NCBI RefSeq assembly: GCF_963576675.1
Contig: NC_088919.1
Coordinates: 50,180,501-50,244,500 of the forward strand
Source of the DNA: Euphorbia lathyris
Taxonomy: Eukaryota; Streptophyta; Magnoliopsida; Malpighiales; Euphorbiaceae
Reading direction: 5' to 3'
DNA length: 64,000 bases
A model generated the notes under the pieces. That model was not told the DNA's origin. It saw only the letters and a program-made list of their open reading frames with translations, and did not search any database. Below are positions 20,537 through 31,075 of the stretch, piece after piece. Each line of letters begins with the position of its first letter. The stretch's first letter is position 1. The position numbers and the translations under genes are program-made.

Positions 20537-23505
20537 TGGACGAATTCCCACTTGTCTCTCTTTACATTCAAAATTTCTGGCACCCAATCTCTCTCTCTCT
20601 CTTGAATCCCAAAACCTCTCTAAAATCCTTGAGAAAATCATGTCTGATTCTCAAAACATCTCCGGTGGCGATTACGACCAAAATCGCTCCGATGAAAATC
20701 CTCCGTGTAGAAACTTCTAATGAGTCTCAAGGTCATGGTCAGCATGACCAATCTAAGGTCAGCACCTCTGGTAAAGACCTTCAAGCTGACCAAGCAACTC
20801 CATCTAAGAAACAGAAAAAGGAGAAGGGCAAGAAACCACTGGAAAGAAATTATTCTCTGGTTTACAACAGTGTAAGGGGATACAAGATCGACCATTCTGG
20901 CTGGTTCTCTAAGAGATTTGTTGAAGCTGAAAAACCCTTTTGCGATTGGATTTCGAAAAATGGCTGGGCCGAGCTATTTTCTCTTCGAGAACCCACCTAT
21001 CCCGAATTAGTAAAGGAATTCTACGCCAATTTAAGAGCTGCTGATGATGACAGTGACTACATGGTCACCAAGGTCAAGGGGAAGAAAATCTTCATCAATC
21101 CCCCATATCTCGCCAAACTGCTTAAACTGAAGAATGAAGGAACCGAACTCAGGTGCACAAACGACTCCAGAAAAATCAAATACCCTGTTGAGTTCTGTAA
21201 ACCCTCTGGTCACAAAGGAGAAATTTCCAGCACGTGTATGGGTCAGAATCAGAAAATGGCTCATTACATCCTGACCAACTTTATCTTCCCTAAAGTCAAC
21301 TCCCAATCCTCCGCATCTAACTTCGAGCAGTGCTTTATCTGGCACATGCTAACCTACCAGCCACTCAACATGCCCGTTTTTCTTATCGGTGCATTTCAAC
21401 ATAGTACCGGAACACTCAGGTTGGGATCCCTTATCACCAAAATACTCAAAGACTACAAAGTGAGCTTGGTAGAGGAAATTAACGTCTGGGGTACGGAAAT
21501 TTCTGCTGGCATACTATTCGGTTTGGCCTACGCCCAACCCTTCGTACCCAAGAAAGGAAAGGGGGCCGCTGTTGAAGAAGCACAGGATGTGCCGACCAAG
21601 AAGGGGAAGAAAGTGTTGATGAAACCAACTGACCGCACTCGGCAGGAAAAAAAGCGAAAAGCTGACCAGTCAGCAAAGGATGTGAACATAGCTCCTAAAA
21701 AGCTAAGAATAGTATCTAGTGCGAGGAAAGCTGATGCTGAGCAAGGTCCGGAGGAACCTAAGTCAGCAGAAAAATTGAAAAGGCAAGTTGAGCCTGAGGA
21801 AGAGAGTGAGGATACTCCTGAGCAACCTTTGCAAAAGAAGAAGAAACCTTCTGGGTTAAAACCAATTGATGCACCTCCTCTAGATTTTTTAGTCTTTGAA
21901 GACTCACACTTTGTGAGAAGCCAAGAAATTGATCTTGAGAAAACTCCTGCTGATCAAGAAGAAGAACTGGGTAATGATGAAGGTCAGTTTGATGTTGAAA
22001 GGACAGATGATGTTGAGCCAAGTAAGGATGTTGATGCTGAGCAAAATCAAACAGTTGATGCTGAGCAGACTGAGAATCAAACTGAGCAGCTTGTGCAGGA
22101 CAAGGTTGTGGAAAGTCTCAATGCTGATCTTGGACTGAACTCCTCCTCTGAGTCTCTTGACTCCATTCCTGCTGATCCCTCTCCTCCAACTCATAAGAAC
22201 CGAACAGGCAAACGACTCAAACGTAAGGCTCAAAAGTCTCCATCCATTGACATTCTGGATGATTCTCCACTAAGAGAACCGATTACTGCCCTCACAAAAC
22301 TCCAGTTTCAATTCTTCTCTGAACCAACTCCAGATCAACTTAAGGAAAAGCAAGCCTCTGTTTCTCAAGCTGAGGAACAAGCCGACCCCAAAGCTCCACA
22401 AGGTTCTGTTTTTGCCGAGCAAATGCTCGAAGTTCCTGCTACTCAGAACAATGAGTAAGCAAAGGAAAATCCTGCTCAGGTCAGCACCGCATTACCTCAA
22501 TCTTCTGAAACTACTCAGCTTCAGGCTGACTCTGAACAGGTCAATATCTCTGTCGATCCACCTCTTCCAAATTCTTCAATGCAGAATGAAAATCAGTCAG
22601 TTCCTGCTGCTGACCTAAACAAAAGCCCAGCTGCTAACCAAGCTAGCACATCCAAGTCTGGACAGCATAATACTCCTCCTCCATCCGGTCCTATTCCATT
22701 TCCGGCCTCTGAACCTCAACATGATGAATCTTATGCTTACCTGCATGCTACTGAGTCTGGACGAAGAATCATTGACTCAGCTCAAGCTTTAATTCAAGAT
22801 ATTCATCAATCCAATGCCGATGCTGCTGGGTCTGTCAATGCTGAGCCAACTCAACTCTCGTCTGTCACTCAACTTTTGACTGAAATCAAGGGTCTCAAGG
22901 ACTTACTGAGTGTCATGACATCTTTTCAATCTCAACAACCCAATGCTATCCAGGGTCAACTCAACACCTTGTCAGTTGCGAACTCACTCTATGCAACCTC
23001 TGCTGAGGTTCATCAACTCTTTACCCAACTAAGTACTGAGCTGATTGGGACTCGTGATTTAATCTCCTCCTCCTCCCAGTGTTCCATTGAGAAAATTAGT
23101 GAAGCTGTTCGGCTACTCAACTTGAGTAAAGAAGAAATGGATACTGACCAAGTAAAGACAAATGAGATTCTGTAGTACTCTCAAGCCACACTCCAACATG
23201 TCCGGCATACCAATTCTCAATGTCAGTTCTATGACGCGGCATTGCTCAAAATGTACCATCAGTCATATGCCAAGCTGACAGAATCCATTACTTGGATCGG
23301 GAAATCCCAGGAGTATCTTCTGAGCATGCTAAGTGCTAGCATTAGGATCCCTGCTGCCACTCTAGATGATGGCATGGCTATCTTCGACGGTCTTCGGGAA
23401 AGTACGAGTCAACTTCAAGCCTACTTAACAAAACTGCCTCGTGCTGTTCTTCGCGAGAGATTTATTCCTCCCTCATCTGATGCTGGCAAAACGGGGGAGA
23501 AATAA
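20536..23505 (+). pseudogene. Third ORF of Sirevirus-like element (Transposase_32-like)
   Basis: One reading frame runs about 990 codons, broken only by stops at 22456-22458 and 23173-23175. The native start is probably the ATG at 20640 in another frame with a frame change before about 20720, because the leader is CT-rich untranslated-type sequence. Residues about 105-300 resemble the 'putative plant transposon protein' domain ('ELVKEFYANLRAADDDSDYM', 'GLAYAQPF'). The rest is a long Glu/Lys/Gln/Ala-rich tail with repeated Ala-Asp/Ala-Glu from GCTGAC/GCTGAG codons. It occupies the position of the so-called envelope-like ORF of Sireviruses, but I see no signal peptide or membrane segment. Function unknown. 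Confidence 0.65.
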
Positions 23506-24155
23506 ATGCAAGCTGTTGGAACTCAGTAGAAAATGGGAGAAGCATCTGGTTCAGGAAATCAGGGTCAGCAAGAAAGAAACGCCAAAGGGAAAGGCAAAGT
23601 TAATCCTGCTCACCAAGCTCAAGTCAATAGGAAGAAATAGATTGGCTAGTTTTAAGTTCTTGACTTGTAATTTTATCTGGAGTGTTCTTTCCTGTTTGAG
23701 CTGACCATCTATATATTTATGCATCTTTCATTCAAACTGATAAATCTTTTGTGATGCTTACTTACTTATTGTGCTATATGCTGATCTATCTAGACATGAA
23801 CAAACAAACGAAATTAAAAAGGAATACTCAGTACACATTAGCTCTAATACATCCTTCCATAAACTCTGATACCTAAACTATCTATGTATCAAACTGAGTT
23901 ACCATATGTTTCAAGCATTGAACTCTTCTGAAAGCTGACCTAGGCTCATCTGAATTAGATCTTGGAAGGTCTAGAATTGAACTAAGTCAGTATAGGCATG
24001 TCTTAATTTTACTCGATTAAATCTTAGAAGGTTTAGAGTTAAGTTAAGTCAATAGATGCAACTCTTACGTGGGAGTAACTTCAGAAGCATAAAAAGAATT
24101 TCAATCATGGGGAATCTCAATGCTGAGTTCCATTAATTAAATATTTTGCCAACAT
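23506..24155 (+). other. 3' untranslated region of the copia element
   Basis: Low-coding, AT-rich DNA with scattered 'ctgac/ctgag' words. The first 130 bp still look like a decayed C-terminus of the third ORF. Nothing else was recognised. Confidence 0.5.
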
Positions 24156-24170
24156 CAAAATGGGGGAGTT
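24156..24170 (+). other. Polypurine tract of copia element
   Basis: 'caaaatgggggagtt' ends immediately before the 3' LTR start TGTTGAAAC. It is the expected plus-strand primer. Confidence 0.85.
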
Positions 24171-25643
24171 TGTTGAAACACCTTTCCACATGATTTTGAT
24201 TTGACAAAATTATTTAAATTAATCCATGATTAAGGGGCAATTAAATTTAAGTGCTTTGATTTAATTGTACTAATTTGTTTGTTCAATGTTGAGTATAAAT
24301 ATAAATGAAAACATAAATAAAAAGTAAGACAGGACGAAGTCACCATGAGAACACAGCACAAAGCTGAGTGGAGTGCAACTCAGCATAATAGAAGAAAAGT
24401 CATCTTCAGAACAAATACTTAAAGATGAAGCTGACCAAAGAAGCTGAGTGGAACGCAACTCAGTATCAAAGAAGAGAAGTCTTCCTCTAAACTAAAGCTT
24501 GCAGACGAAGCTGACCACGGAAGCTGAGTAAGAATATGACTCAGAAATAAAGAATAAAAGCAATGTCAATACAGTCAAGCTGAGTGTTCGTCAGGACAGC
24601 ATGATTGATCCATTTGCTAAAAGACAAGATCCGACATCTGTCTGCACCAATAATAGAAGCCTTGGAATTACGCACAGAGTCAATTTCTAGATGCATGGGT
24701 CAAATGTCTGTTAGCTAAAAGACGAACTGGCACTAGAAGACGCAACTGTGGGAAGAAGACAAGCCTGATGTCTGCTAATCTCAGACGATAGGATTGGCCT
24801 GCAAATCTGAAGCTGACCAGAACAATGACGCAATAGATCCGTTTGAATCCAATGGATAATTCCAGATTCAAATCATTAGAGCTTCAGACTTCAACTATAA
24901 AAAGACAAGTTCATTCTTGGATCCTTGGCCGATTGCTGAAATACAAAACGAGAAAAAGAGCATACATACAAAGCACATTCAAACAAGAAAAAGATCTTAC
25001 ACCAAATTTCCATTTCTGTGTAAAAGCTAGATCGATTTTGTAATCATCTAAAGTGTTCTTCATCTAGAAAGAACAAGTTTGTATCAATTGTAAAATTGAG
25101 AGAGTTGTGCTGAGTACTCGGTTTTAAGTACTCAGCGGTAGAGAAATCTAAGTGTTAGGTTATAGCGCTCAGTAGGAGTTGAGTAGACGAATAGAGGAAG
25201 GTACTCTTGCATATTCAACTGCCTTGTAGACGGTTTGTGCTCTACCTTTAAAGAGCTCAGTATTGGATTGAAAAAGCCCGGAGGGACTCTAGGGACTGGA
25301 CGTAGGCGAAGAGGCCGAACCAGGATAAGTCGTGCTGAGTAATTTCTAACTCTCTCTCAATATATCTATATAAGTGTTGCTTGATTAAATTGCTCAGGAT
25401 ATTAATTGTAAAAGCTGACACTGAGTAATCTTGGTGCTGAGTTGGAAGCTGACCTCAAGTGTTACTTCCCAACTCACAAGTAAAACAGTTCTAGTCAGCA
25501 TCTGACTAAAGCTGTCTTACATCTCTCGGCCGTGCTGACCTAAACTAAGTTAAAACACTTAAAGAATTGATTAAGTCAGCGTCATTAAACGAAAAAGTTA
25601 TATTAGTTCCTACCCCACTAGAACTAATCACACGGGACCAACA
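24171..25643 (+). repeat. 3' LTR of Sirevirus-like element
   Basis: A near-identical partner of 13809-15283. I count roughly 30 substitutions plus a short indel near the end ('cctaccccactagaact'). It ends GACCAACA and is followed by the ACAGC target copy. Confidence 0.92.
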
Positions 25644-25648
25644 ACAGC

Positions 25649-28119
25649 ATTATGTACCGAGGATGAAGAGCTAATTCTGCCACTTCTACCACGACTCCTA
25701 GACGAAATAGTAGAACGAGCACATCCACGACGAGTTTCATTGTATTCCCAAGAACTCGGCATACGTTTTGTGGATTTGCTCGCCTTAGGTCGTCCTCGAA
25801 CGTGAATTTTGACATCGGGTTCGGTGTACTGAGCTTGATCAGGGTGTAGTTGATCATGGATAAGCATTGAAATATTACGTATTAGGGCTGGGTCACCTTT
25901 AGAGACCTGGTCCACTAAGGACTGAAAATATCGCTGATCCTCGTTCAGATCATTACACCCTGCATTTTCATCAGTGTGACCATAATTGATTAAAAGTGTT
26001 CTCCAGAACACATGAACACTCTCAATACTGATCATTTGGTTCAGATCACAAGCTCGTTTGAGCTCGCATGCACATGGTATCTGATGCGAGGTTCTCAATA
26101 CACAACCGCAACGCACATCCACTTCATGGCTCAACCCTCTCATGCGCTCTAACTCTTCATTCAGCAACTGCAGACAGTGGTGAGAGACATTGAATACCAT
26201 GTGGTTTAATGGGAATCTGGCGAAAGTGACTGCTTGACGAAGCCGGGACTGCTCAAGCATGTACATGAGATGAAGACAAAATTACTATTAGTTAGTGAAA
26301 TGATACAACCATAAATGCAAATTCCTAAATTGTAGTAGAACAAATTGCAAATACCTTATATTAGTTGCTTGTGATTCAATCTGCTTGTGAACCTTCTGCC
26401 ATACCGTGTCGAGGGAGCCATTTACCGTATTGAGCCATTGCTTTAGACTAGCATGTTCACTCTCCACTCGACAAGAAGTTGTGTTGCCAAAATGTAGGAA
26501 CTCCTTTGTCCAAGAAATAACAAACTTCTCCTTATGCACCAACCACGTCTCCTCAACATACGAGATAAGACTTTTGTACCTACTCATCCCATCCTTCATC
26601 ATGCTAAGATTGGTCTCGTACTCCTCAATGGTTAATGATTGTAATATTGTTTTCCATTTGCCATTCTTGAATTTAGAGGCATGTCTTTTATCTCCCAAAA
26701 TTCTATACACCCGATCTTCCACATCCTTATTTATATGCCAAGTGCATAGCAAGTGTGCTGCTTGTGGAAAAACTTCTTTGATTGGCTTTAATAACCCAAG
26801 CTCCCTATTACTAACAATAACGGTCGGGGTAAGATCAAACCCAATCAAAATCCTCAGCCTTTGCAAAATCCAATGATAGCTCCCTTCAGTCTCATCTTTA
26901 ACTATAGCATACACTATCTTGAAGTTGTTATTGCATGGCGTCATCCCCACAATCTCAACAAACGACATTTTGTACTTGTTTGTTTTGTACGTTTAATCAA
27001 TGCCGATGTACCAGTGGTAAGTCCTGAACATATCAACTGAATCTGGATGTGCCATAAACACATGCGTTATCACACCGGAATCAGCCTGCGTGTAATTGAC
27101 ATATTTGTTCTCCACAGCAATATGGTAGAATTGATTAGCCAAGTCTCTACCTTCAAACCCGTCCTTCCTCATTTTGTCCCTGTAATTATATATGTGTTTA
27201 ATTATTGGGTTGTCTTCTGGGTGTTTTTCTTTAACTGCTGCTAAAATAGCACATGGCTTTGCTTGAGCTGAAGTCATATCACGCACAATTTGTTTAGATG
27301 CGATACTGAGTCCGCTCATCTGCCGACTTCCCTCTGGATACACACGCATTGTATGGTTATACATTCTAGTTAACCCAGCCTTAGTCTGTATCCCCATCTA
27401 GAAAGGTCTGCATGTTGATAGGCTTTAATCTAAAATTTACAGCGGCACGCTTTAGTTTTACTTTTTCTTATTGCAGGATCTTCATCAATTCTCACAACAC
27501 CTCTATAGCGTTCACTCCGTGAACATCTCAACAGCCTCTGTTTTCTCCCATGTTTGTGCGAAGATATTACAATCTCAAACCCATTCTGAATAGCTATCTT
27601 TTTTGCCCAATCAATAGCATCCTGACACGAAGGGAAAACGGTATCCGTTATGAAACGCGAACTATAATCAATGTTATCGGGTTTCCAAACTTCTAACGGT
27701 ACCTGAATATACAAAAAATGCATAATAGATTATCTTAATTTACATTAAAATTAAAAAAAATAGTTCGGGGTAATTTCTGCCCTTTTTTGCCTGAACGGGT
27801 AGCTTGCCCGTTTCACCATTAGTGAGAACGGGCAAAGCGTACTACCGTTCCGTTGGTAGAACGGGTGGCTCGTACCACCCGTTCCATCGGTGGAATGGGT
27901 GACACGTACCACCCGTTCCATCGGTGGAACGAGTGGCGCATGCTTCCCGTCCCTAGGCCGAACGGGTAGTTCATCCGTTCGGCCGACGGAACGGGAGTAC
28001 GCGCTACCCGTTCAGGCAAAAACCAACAAAAAAAATTAAAAATTAAACAGACACGTATTTAAGAATCGTAATATTACCTCGTGTTCGAAATCATTATCTT
28101 CGGGAATGCTTAGGTCCAT
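25649..28119 (-). pseudogene. MULE transposase (MURA-like) with SWIM finger, broken
   Basis: Exon 1 (28119-28078, 14 codons, ATG) ends at a GT donor. Exon 2 starts at 27702 after 'attcag', in phase. An N-terminal FAR1/MURA-like DNA-binding region ('WAKKIAIQNGFEIVISSHKH') is followed by a linker (27397-27000), the MULE catalytic core, and a SWIM-type Cys cluster 'CGCVLRTSHQIPCAC' (26110-26066). An 'RGRPK' basic tail follows and runs toward the OTU exon beyond the copia insertion. Defects: a stop and frame change near 27410-27430; an in-frame TAA (26993-26995) right after the first catalytic Asp ('YIGID*TYKTN'); and 'SNREL' at 26809-26795, where family members usually have an Asp. Frame also changes around an intron at about 26355-26250. 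Confidence 0.75.
27778..28022. repeat. GC-rich palindromic island, right end of MULE
   Basis: A 245-bp island that opens 'ttttttgcctgaacgggtag' and closes 'ctacccgttcaggcaaaaa', so the whole island is one inverted repeat. Within it, units of about 33-37 bp repeat, each itself palindromic ('cccgttccatcggtggaa', 'ccgttcggccgacggaacgg'). It lies inside intron 1 (28077-27703) of the transposase gene. It mirrors, in position and in the 'aggcaaaaa' edges, the island at 10729-11027, though the sequence is different. Confidence 0.8.
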
Positions 28120-28185
28120 TTTTGTAAAATCCGGGATTTGTGCTCGGGAGAGAAAGGGAGAGAGAGCTTTTAAGCTTTTGGATGA

Positions 28186-28259
28186 AATAAAATGAGAAGG
28201 GCAATATGGTCAAGAGGAGGCGGTGGACCGGAATTTAGGTGCGATGAATAGCAATACCC
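28186..28259 (-). repeat. MULE right terminal inverted repeat
   Basis: Inverted partner of 10507-10580. It also holds the probable promoter and 5' leader of the transposase gene, whose ATG is at 28119-28117. Confidence 0.7.
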
Positions 28260-28299
28260 TTTTTTTTTACCTGAATTTCATTGTGTTTTGAATTAAAAC

Positions 28300-29230
28300 T
28301 TTTAAAAAAATTAAAATTTAGATCCAAAAACTTTTTAAAATATATTTAAATCCAATTAAAAATCATTGGCGGTGGTTGTATAAACTTCAATTCAATTAAA
28401 TTTTGAACTAAAACTTTTACAAAAATTAAAATTCAGATCCAAAAACTTCAAATCATTTATGGGAGCTAACGAAACACATTATAAATTTAGGGAGCCAATC
28501 AATCTTTTAAGACACGTTCAGAAGCTCTTAATATATTAAACCTGAAGTTGTTTTCTAACAATTATAAAATAATTAATTGATTTATATATGAAAATTTAAC
28601 TCAATTAAATTAAATTTTAATAGGTTAGAATGCAATAAAATTTTAAAACTCAAAAATTTGGACAGTTTATAATCCAATAAATTTTGAAAGGCATTTTTTC
28701 TTAAAAAATTTAAGAGGTATATTTGACAAAATACCACGTAAGATTAAATTTAATCAGTTACAATGCAATAAAATTTGACTTGAAAATTCAATGAAATAAA
28801 ATTTAATCGGTTATAATGCAAATAAATTTGAAACTGAAAATTCAATGAAATTAAACTGTTATGGTTGGAAAATATTTGTTTTTTCAAAAAGCAGGGATAC
28901 ATTGCTTTTGTAGAAAACTACTTTTCAACTATAAAAGGAAAACAATATGTAACCAAACACATAAAACTCTATCTTTTAAAGTGAAAAGACAAACAGAAAA
29001 GGAAAAGTAGGTAATCAAATATTCCTTATATTTCAAAGTTAATTTTGTTATATTGGTTGAATTTTCAGTCATTATAGACTATTTTATATTAAATCTTTAG
29101 GCCAGCTGTCTCACCCATTTGAAGGGTCTAACAATCAACGAACGAGAATTAGTCTAGATGTGGACACGTTTCAAAGGTGTCGCTATGGTAATGGAGGACC
29201 TCCAAGATTCCCTCACGGTTTGACAAACTA
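28300..29230. repeat. Dispersed AT-rich repeat, copy A
   Basis: Large parts match the reverse complement of 39230-39840. Shared text includes 'ggaggacctccaagat', 'ctcacccatttgaag', 'gttgaattttcagtcatta' and 'tggacagtttataat'. It is non-coding. A shorter piece inside (28440-28560) belongs to the 39790-40233 family, so it is nested or composite. No ends were defined. Confidence 0.6.
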
Positions 29231-29306
29231 TTTTATATAAATAATGAGTTTCATTATCTTTATTTTATTTTATATGTGCATTATGTTATTATTTAATTAG
29301 TAATTA

Positions 29307-29310
<4 letters not shown>

Positions 29311-29348
<38 letters not shown>

Positions 29349-29350
29349 TA
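29311..29350. repeat. (TA)n microsatellite
   Basis: Uninterrupted TA dinucleotides followed by TAAA tetranucleotides, between the dispersed repeat and the foldback. Confidence 0.95.
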
Positions 29351-29378
29351 AAAATGTTTAAAAACTTATTTTTTTTTT

Positions 29379-29580
29379 CATCATATTAAAGCTATGTAGG
29401 TTTTCGAAAGTTTGAACGTACTTCCGGACTATGCAACATAGCAATGGAGTTTGAAACTCAACCAAAACTCACTTGCTTTGGTTGAGTTTCAAACTTCATC
29501 GTTATATTGCATAGTCCGGAAGTACGTTGTGACTTTCGAAAACCTAGCTTTCACTTTGTATACATAGCTTTAATCTGATG
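29379..29580. repeat. Long foldback (about 90-bp arms, high identity)
   Basis: 'aggttttcgaaag' (29398) pairs with 'ctttcgaaaacct' (to 29545). The match continues inward through 'cttccggactatgcaa' and 'tggttgagtttcaaa'-type segments to a loop near 29472. Outward, 'attaaagctatgta' pairs with 'tacatagctttaat'. Arm identity is above 90 percent apart from a 15-nt bulge. One arm is homologous to single-copy sequence at 39160-39260, so the foldback arose by inverted duplication of a repeat segment. Transcription would give a near-perfect double-stranded hairpin. Confidence 0.88.
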
Positions 29581-30404
29581 ATAGTAATATTTTGGCTTTA
29601 ATCAAATTGAAAAAACATAGTACAACTAAGGGTGAATTATATAAACATCACAAATGATCGTAATATTTTGGCTTTAATCAAATTGATAACTTTTATTTGT
29701 ATTATATTAAATATGTTCATTTTTATTTTAGAAATGTCATGCACTAAAAGGTAACCATCTTTTAACCTTTTTCAAAATAATTAGTTATTGATAACTTCCC
29801 TATTATCAACATTCAAAATAAGATTTGACATAACCATAAATTTTTCATGGCATGTGATTTTCCGTGTAATTTCCTCGTGTCAAATACATGAATATCATAA
29901 TTAAGTACAAAATTACAACTAAGTCATATCAACAAACTTAATTCTTAATATGTCATTATTATCTATATATTATGATTTTACACCATAATTTAAAAATTCT
30001 AGACTCCAATTCATAAATCATAAACCCTAGAAAATATATTTTAGACTTCTAATTTATAAATTCTAATCCTTAAAATATATTAAAAGTAATTATTTGACTA
30101 GTTTGATATAATCCAAAATTATGACTTGACATAGTTGTAAATAGTTGTTAACAGATGAATTTGTGTGTAATTTTCCCAACTAATTACAATTGTTTATTTT
30201 GCTAGGCCCTGACTTGGTTGAAGGTTGGTTTGTATTATTTGGGCCTAATGTAGTTGGACTGTTTAGCATATTCTCCAAGGCAAAATAAGAGAAAAGAAAT
30301 TATTTTCTTAAAAGTTTAAAATAAAAAGTATAAAAATATCTATATCATTACAAACTAAGAGCATTCATTCATGACTTCATAAATATTAGTGTAATTTTAG
30401 TAGA
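29581..30404. other. AT-rich intergenic DNA, nothing identified
   Basis: Poly-A/T-rich with no open frame above background and no repeat partner that I could see. Confidence 0.55.
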
Positions 30405-31075
30405 TTTTTTTTAATAGAAATTGGGACGAGACAGAGCTTTGGCGGAGCGAGCGTCCGTGACCCAAGAACTGAAAAATCCGAATATATTAAGAAAAGGAAA
30501 AGTTTGAGTTAAACAAGAAGAGGGGAAGGAGGACAAACAAAAAGAAAAATATAAAAGAGAAAGTTAGGAGAATCTTAGATGACTAATATTACAAATGTCA
30601 TCATCAATCATCAAGTGATAAAAAGCAGGAGCAGAAAGCCACCAATTAATAGCCGAAGAGAAAACCCCAAACTTTGCAAGAGCGTCTGTAACTCTGTTTC
30701 CTTCCCTGAAAATGTGAGTAGAGAAAATGGTCATCCTTGAGCAAATTTGAGACAATGAAACCAATTTTGACGAATAGCCCAGGGGACCTACATGGAACGA
30801 TGTTTAATTAGATTAACCACATACATCGAGTCAGACTCAACCCAAAGGTGATGCCAATTATTCTCCTAAGCTAATTCAATCGTGAAAATTGCAGCTCGTA
30901 ATTCAGCCATATAGGCAAAAGAATGAGGGATAGAAAACGCAAAACAACCTTTGGAGAAGCCGCGAGAGTTACGAAAAATGCCACCCGCCCCCGCCTCACC
31001 AGGTGCATCAAGAGCAGAGCCATCAACATTAACTTTAACCCAGCCAGAAGGAGGCTTAACCCAAACATCATTTAA
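30405..31075 (-). pseudogene. LINE 3' end with RNase H domain fragment
   Basis: On the minus strand from about 31065, one frame reads 'PPSGWVKVNVDGSA' and 'GEAGAGGIFRN', then 'AYMAELRAAIFTI'. After a stop, a further frame reads 'IFREGNRVTDALAKFG' (about 30700). These are the conserved Asp, Glu and C-terminal blocks of the RNase H type 1 domain found at the end of plant L1 LINE ORF2. A 3' UTR follows and ends in poly-A (poly-T at about 30407-30415 on the plus strand). It is a 5'-truncated dead copy with internal stops. Confidence 0.7.

Larger units (their letters stand above)
13809..25643 (+). mobile_element. Sirevirus-like Ty1/copia element, complete ends
   Basis: Two LTRs of 1475 and 1473 bp flank an 8.9-kb interior with primer site, gag, protease-integrase, RT-RNase H, a long third ORF and a polypurine tract. 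The integrase-before-RT order defines copia. The large UBN2-type gag, extra 3' ORF and length fit the Sirevirus lineage. Flanks are GCAGC and ACAGC, a 5-bp duplication with one change. By eye the LTRs differ at about 30 sites (near 2 percent), so the insertion is young. It split the MULE transposase-OTU gene. Several stops and frame changes disable it. Confidence 0.88.
10507..28259 (-). mobile_element. MULE (Mutator-like) with transposase-OTU and PMD genes
   Basis: Terminal inverted repeats of about 70 bp face each other at 10507-10580 and 28186-28259; both contain 'aaattccggtccaccgc'. The flanking 9-mers (TCTTTTTTT and TTTTTTTTT) are compatible with a 9-bp duplication carrying one change. 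Subtracting a solo LTR (11028-12501) and a copia element (13809-25643) leaves about 4.4 kb of MULE. The minus strand codes a MULE transposase fused to an OTU domain, starting near the right end. The plus strand codes a PMD protein starting near the left end, and the two genes converge at about 13490. GC-rich palindromic islands lie just inside each end. Stops and catalytic changes make the copy non-autonomous. Confidence 0.75.

Noticed and set aside
20536..23505. Envelope glycoprotein identity for the copia third ORF
   Set aside because: The position fits the so-called env-like ORF, but no signal peptide, membrane segment or cleavage site is visible. The N-terminal similarity is to a plant transposon protein domain.
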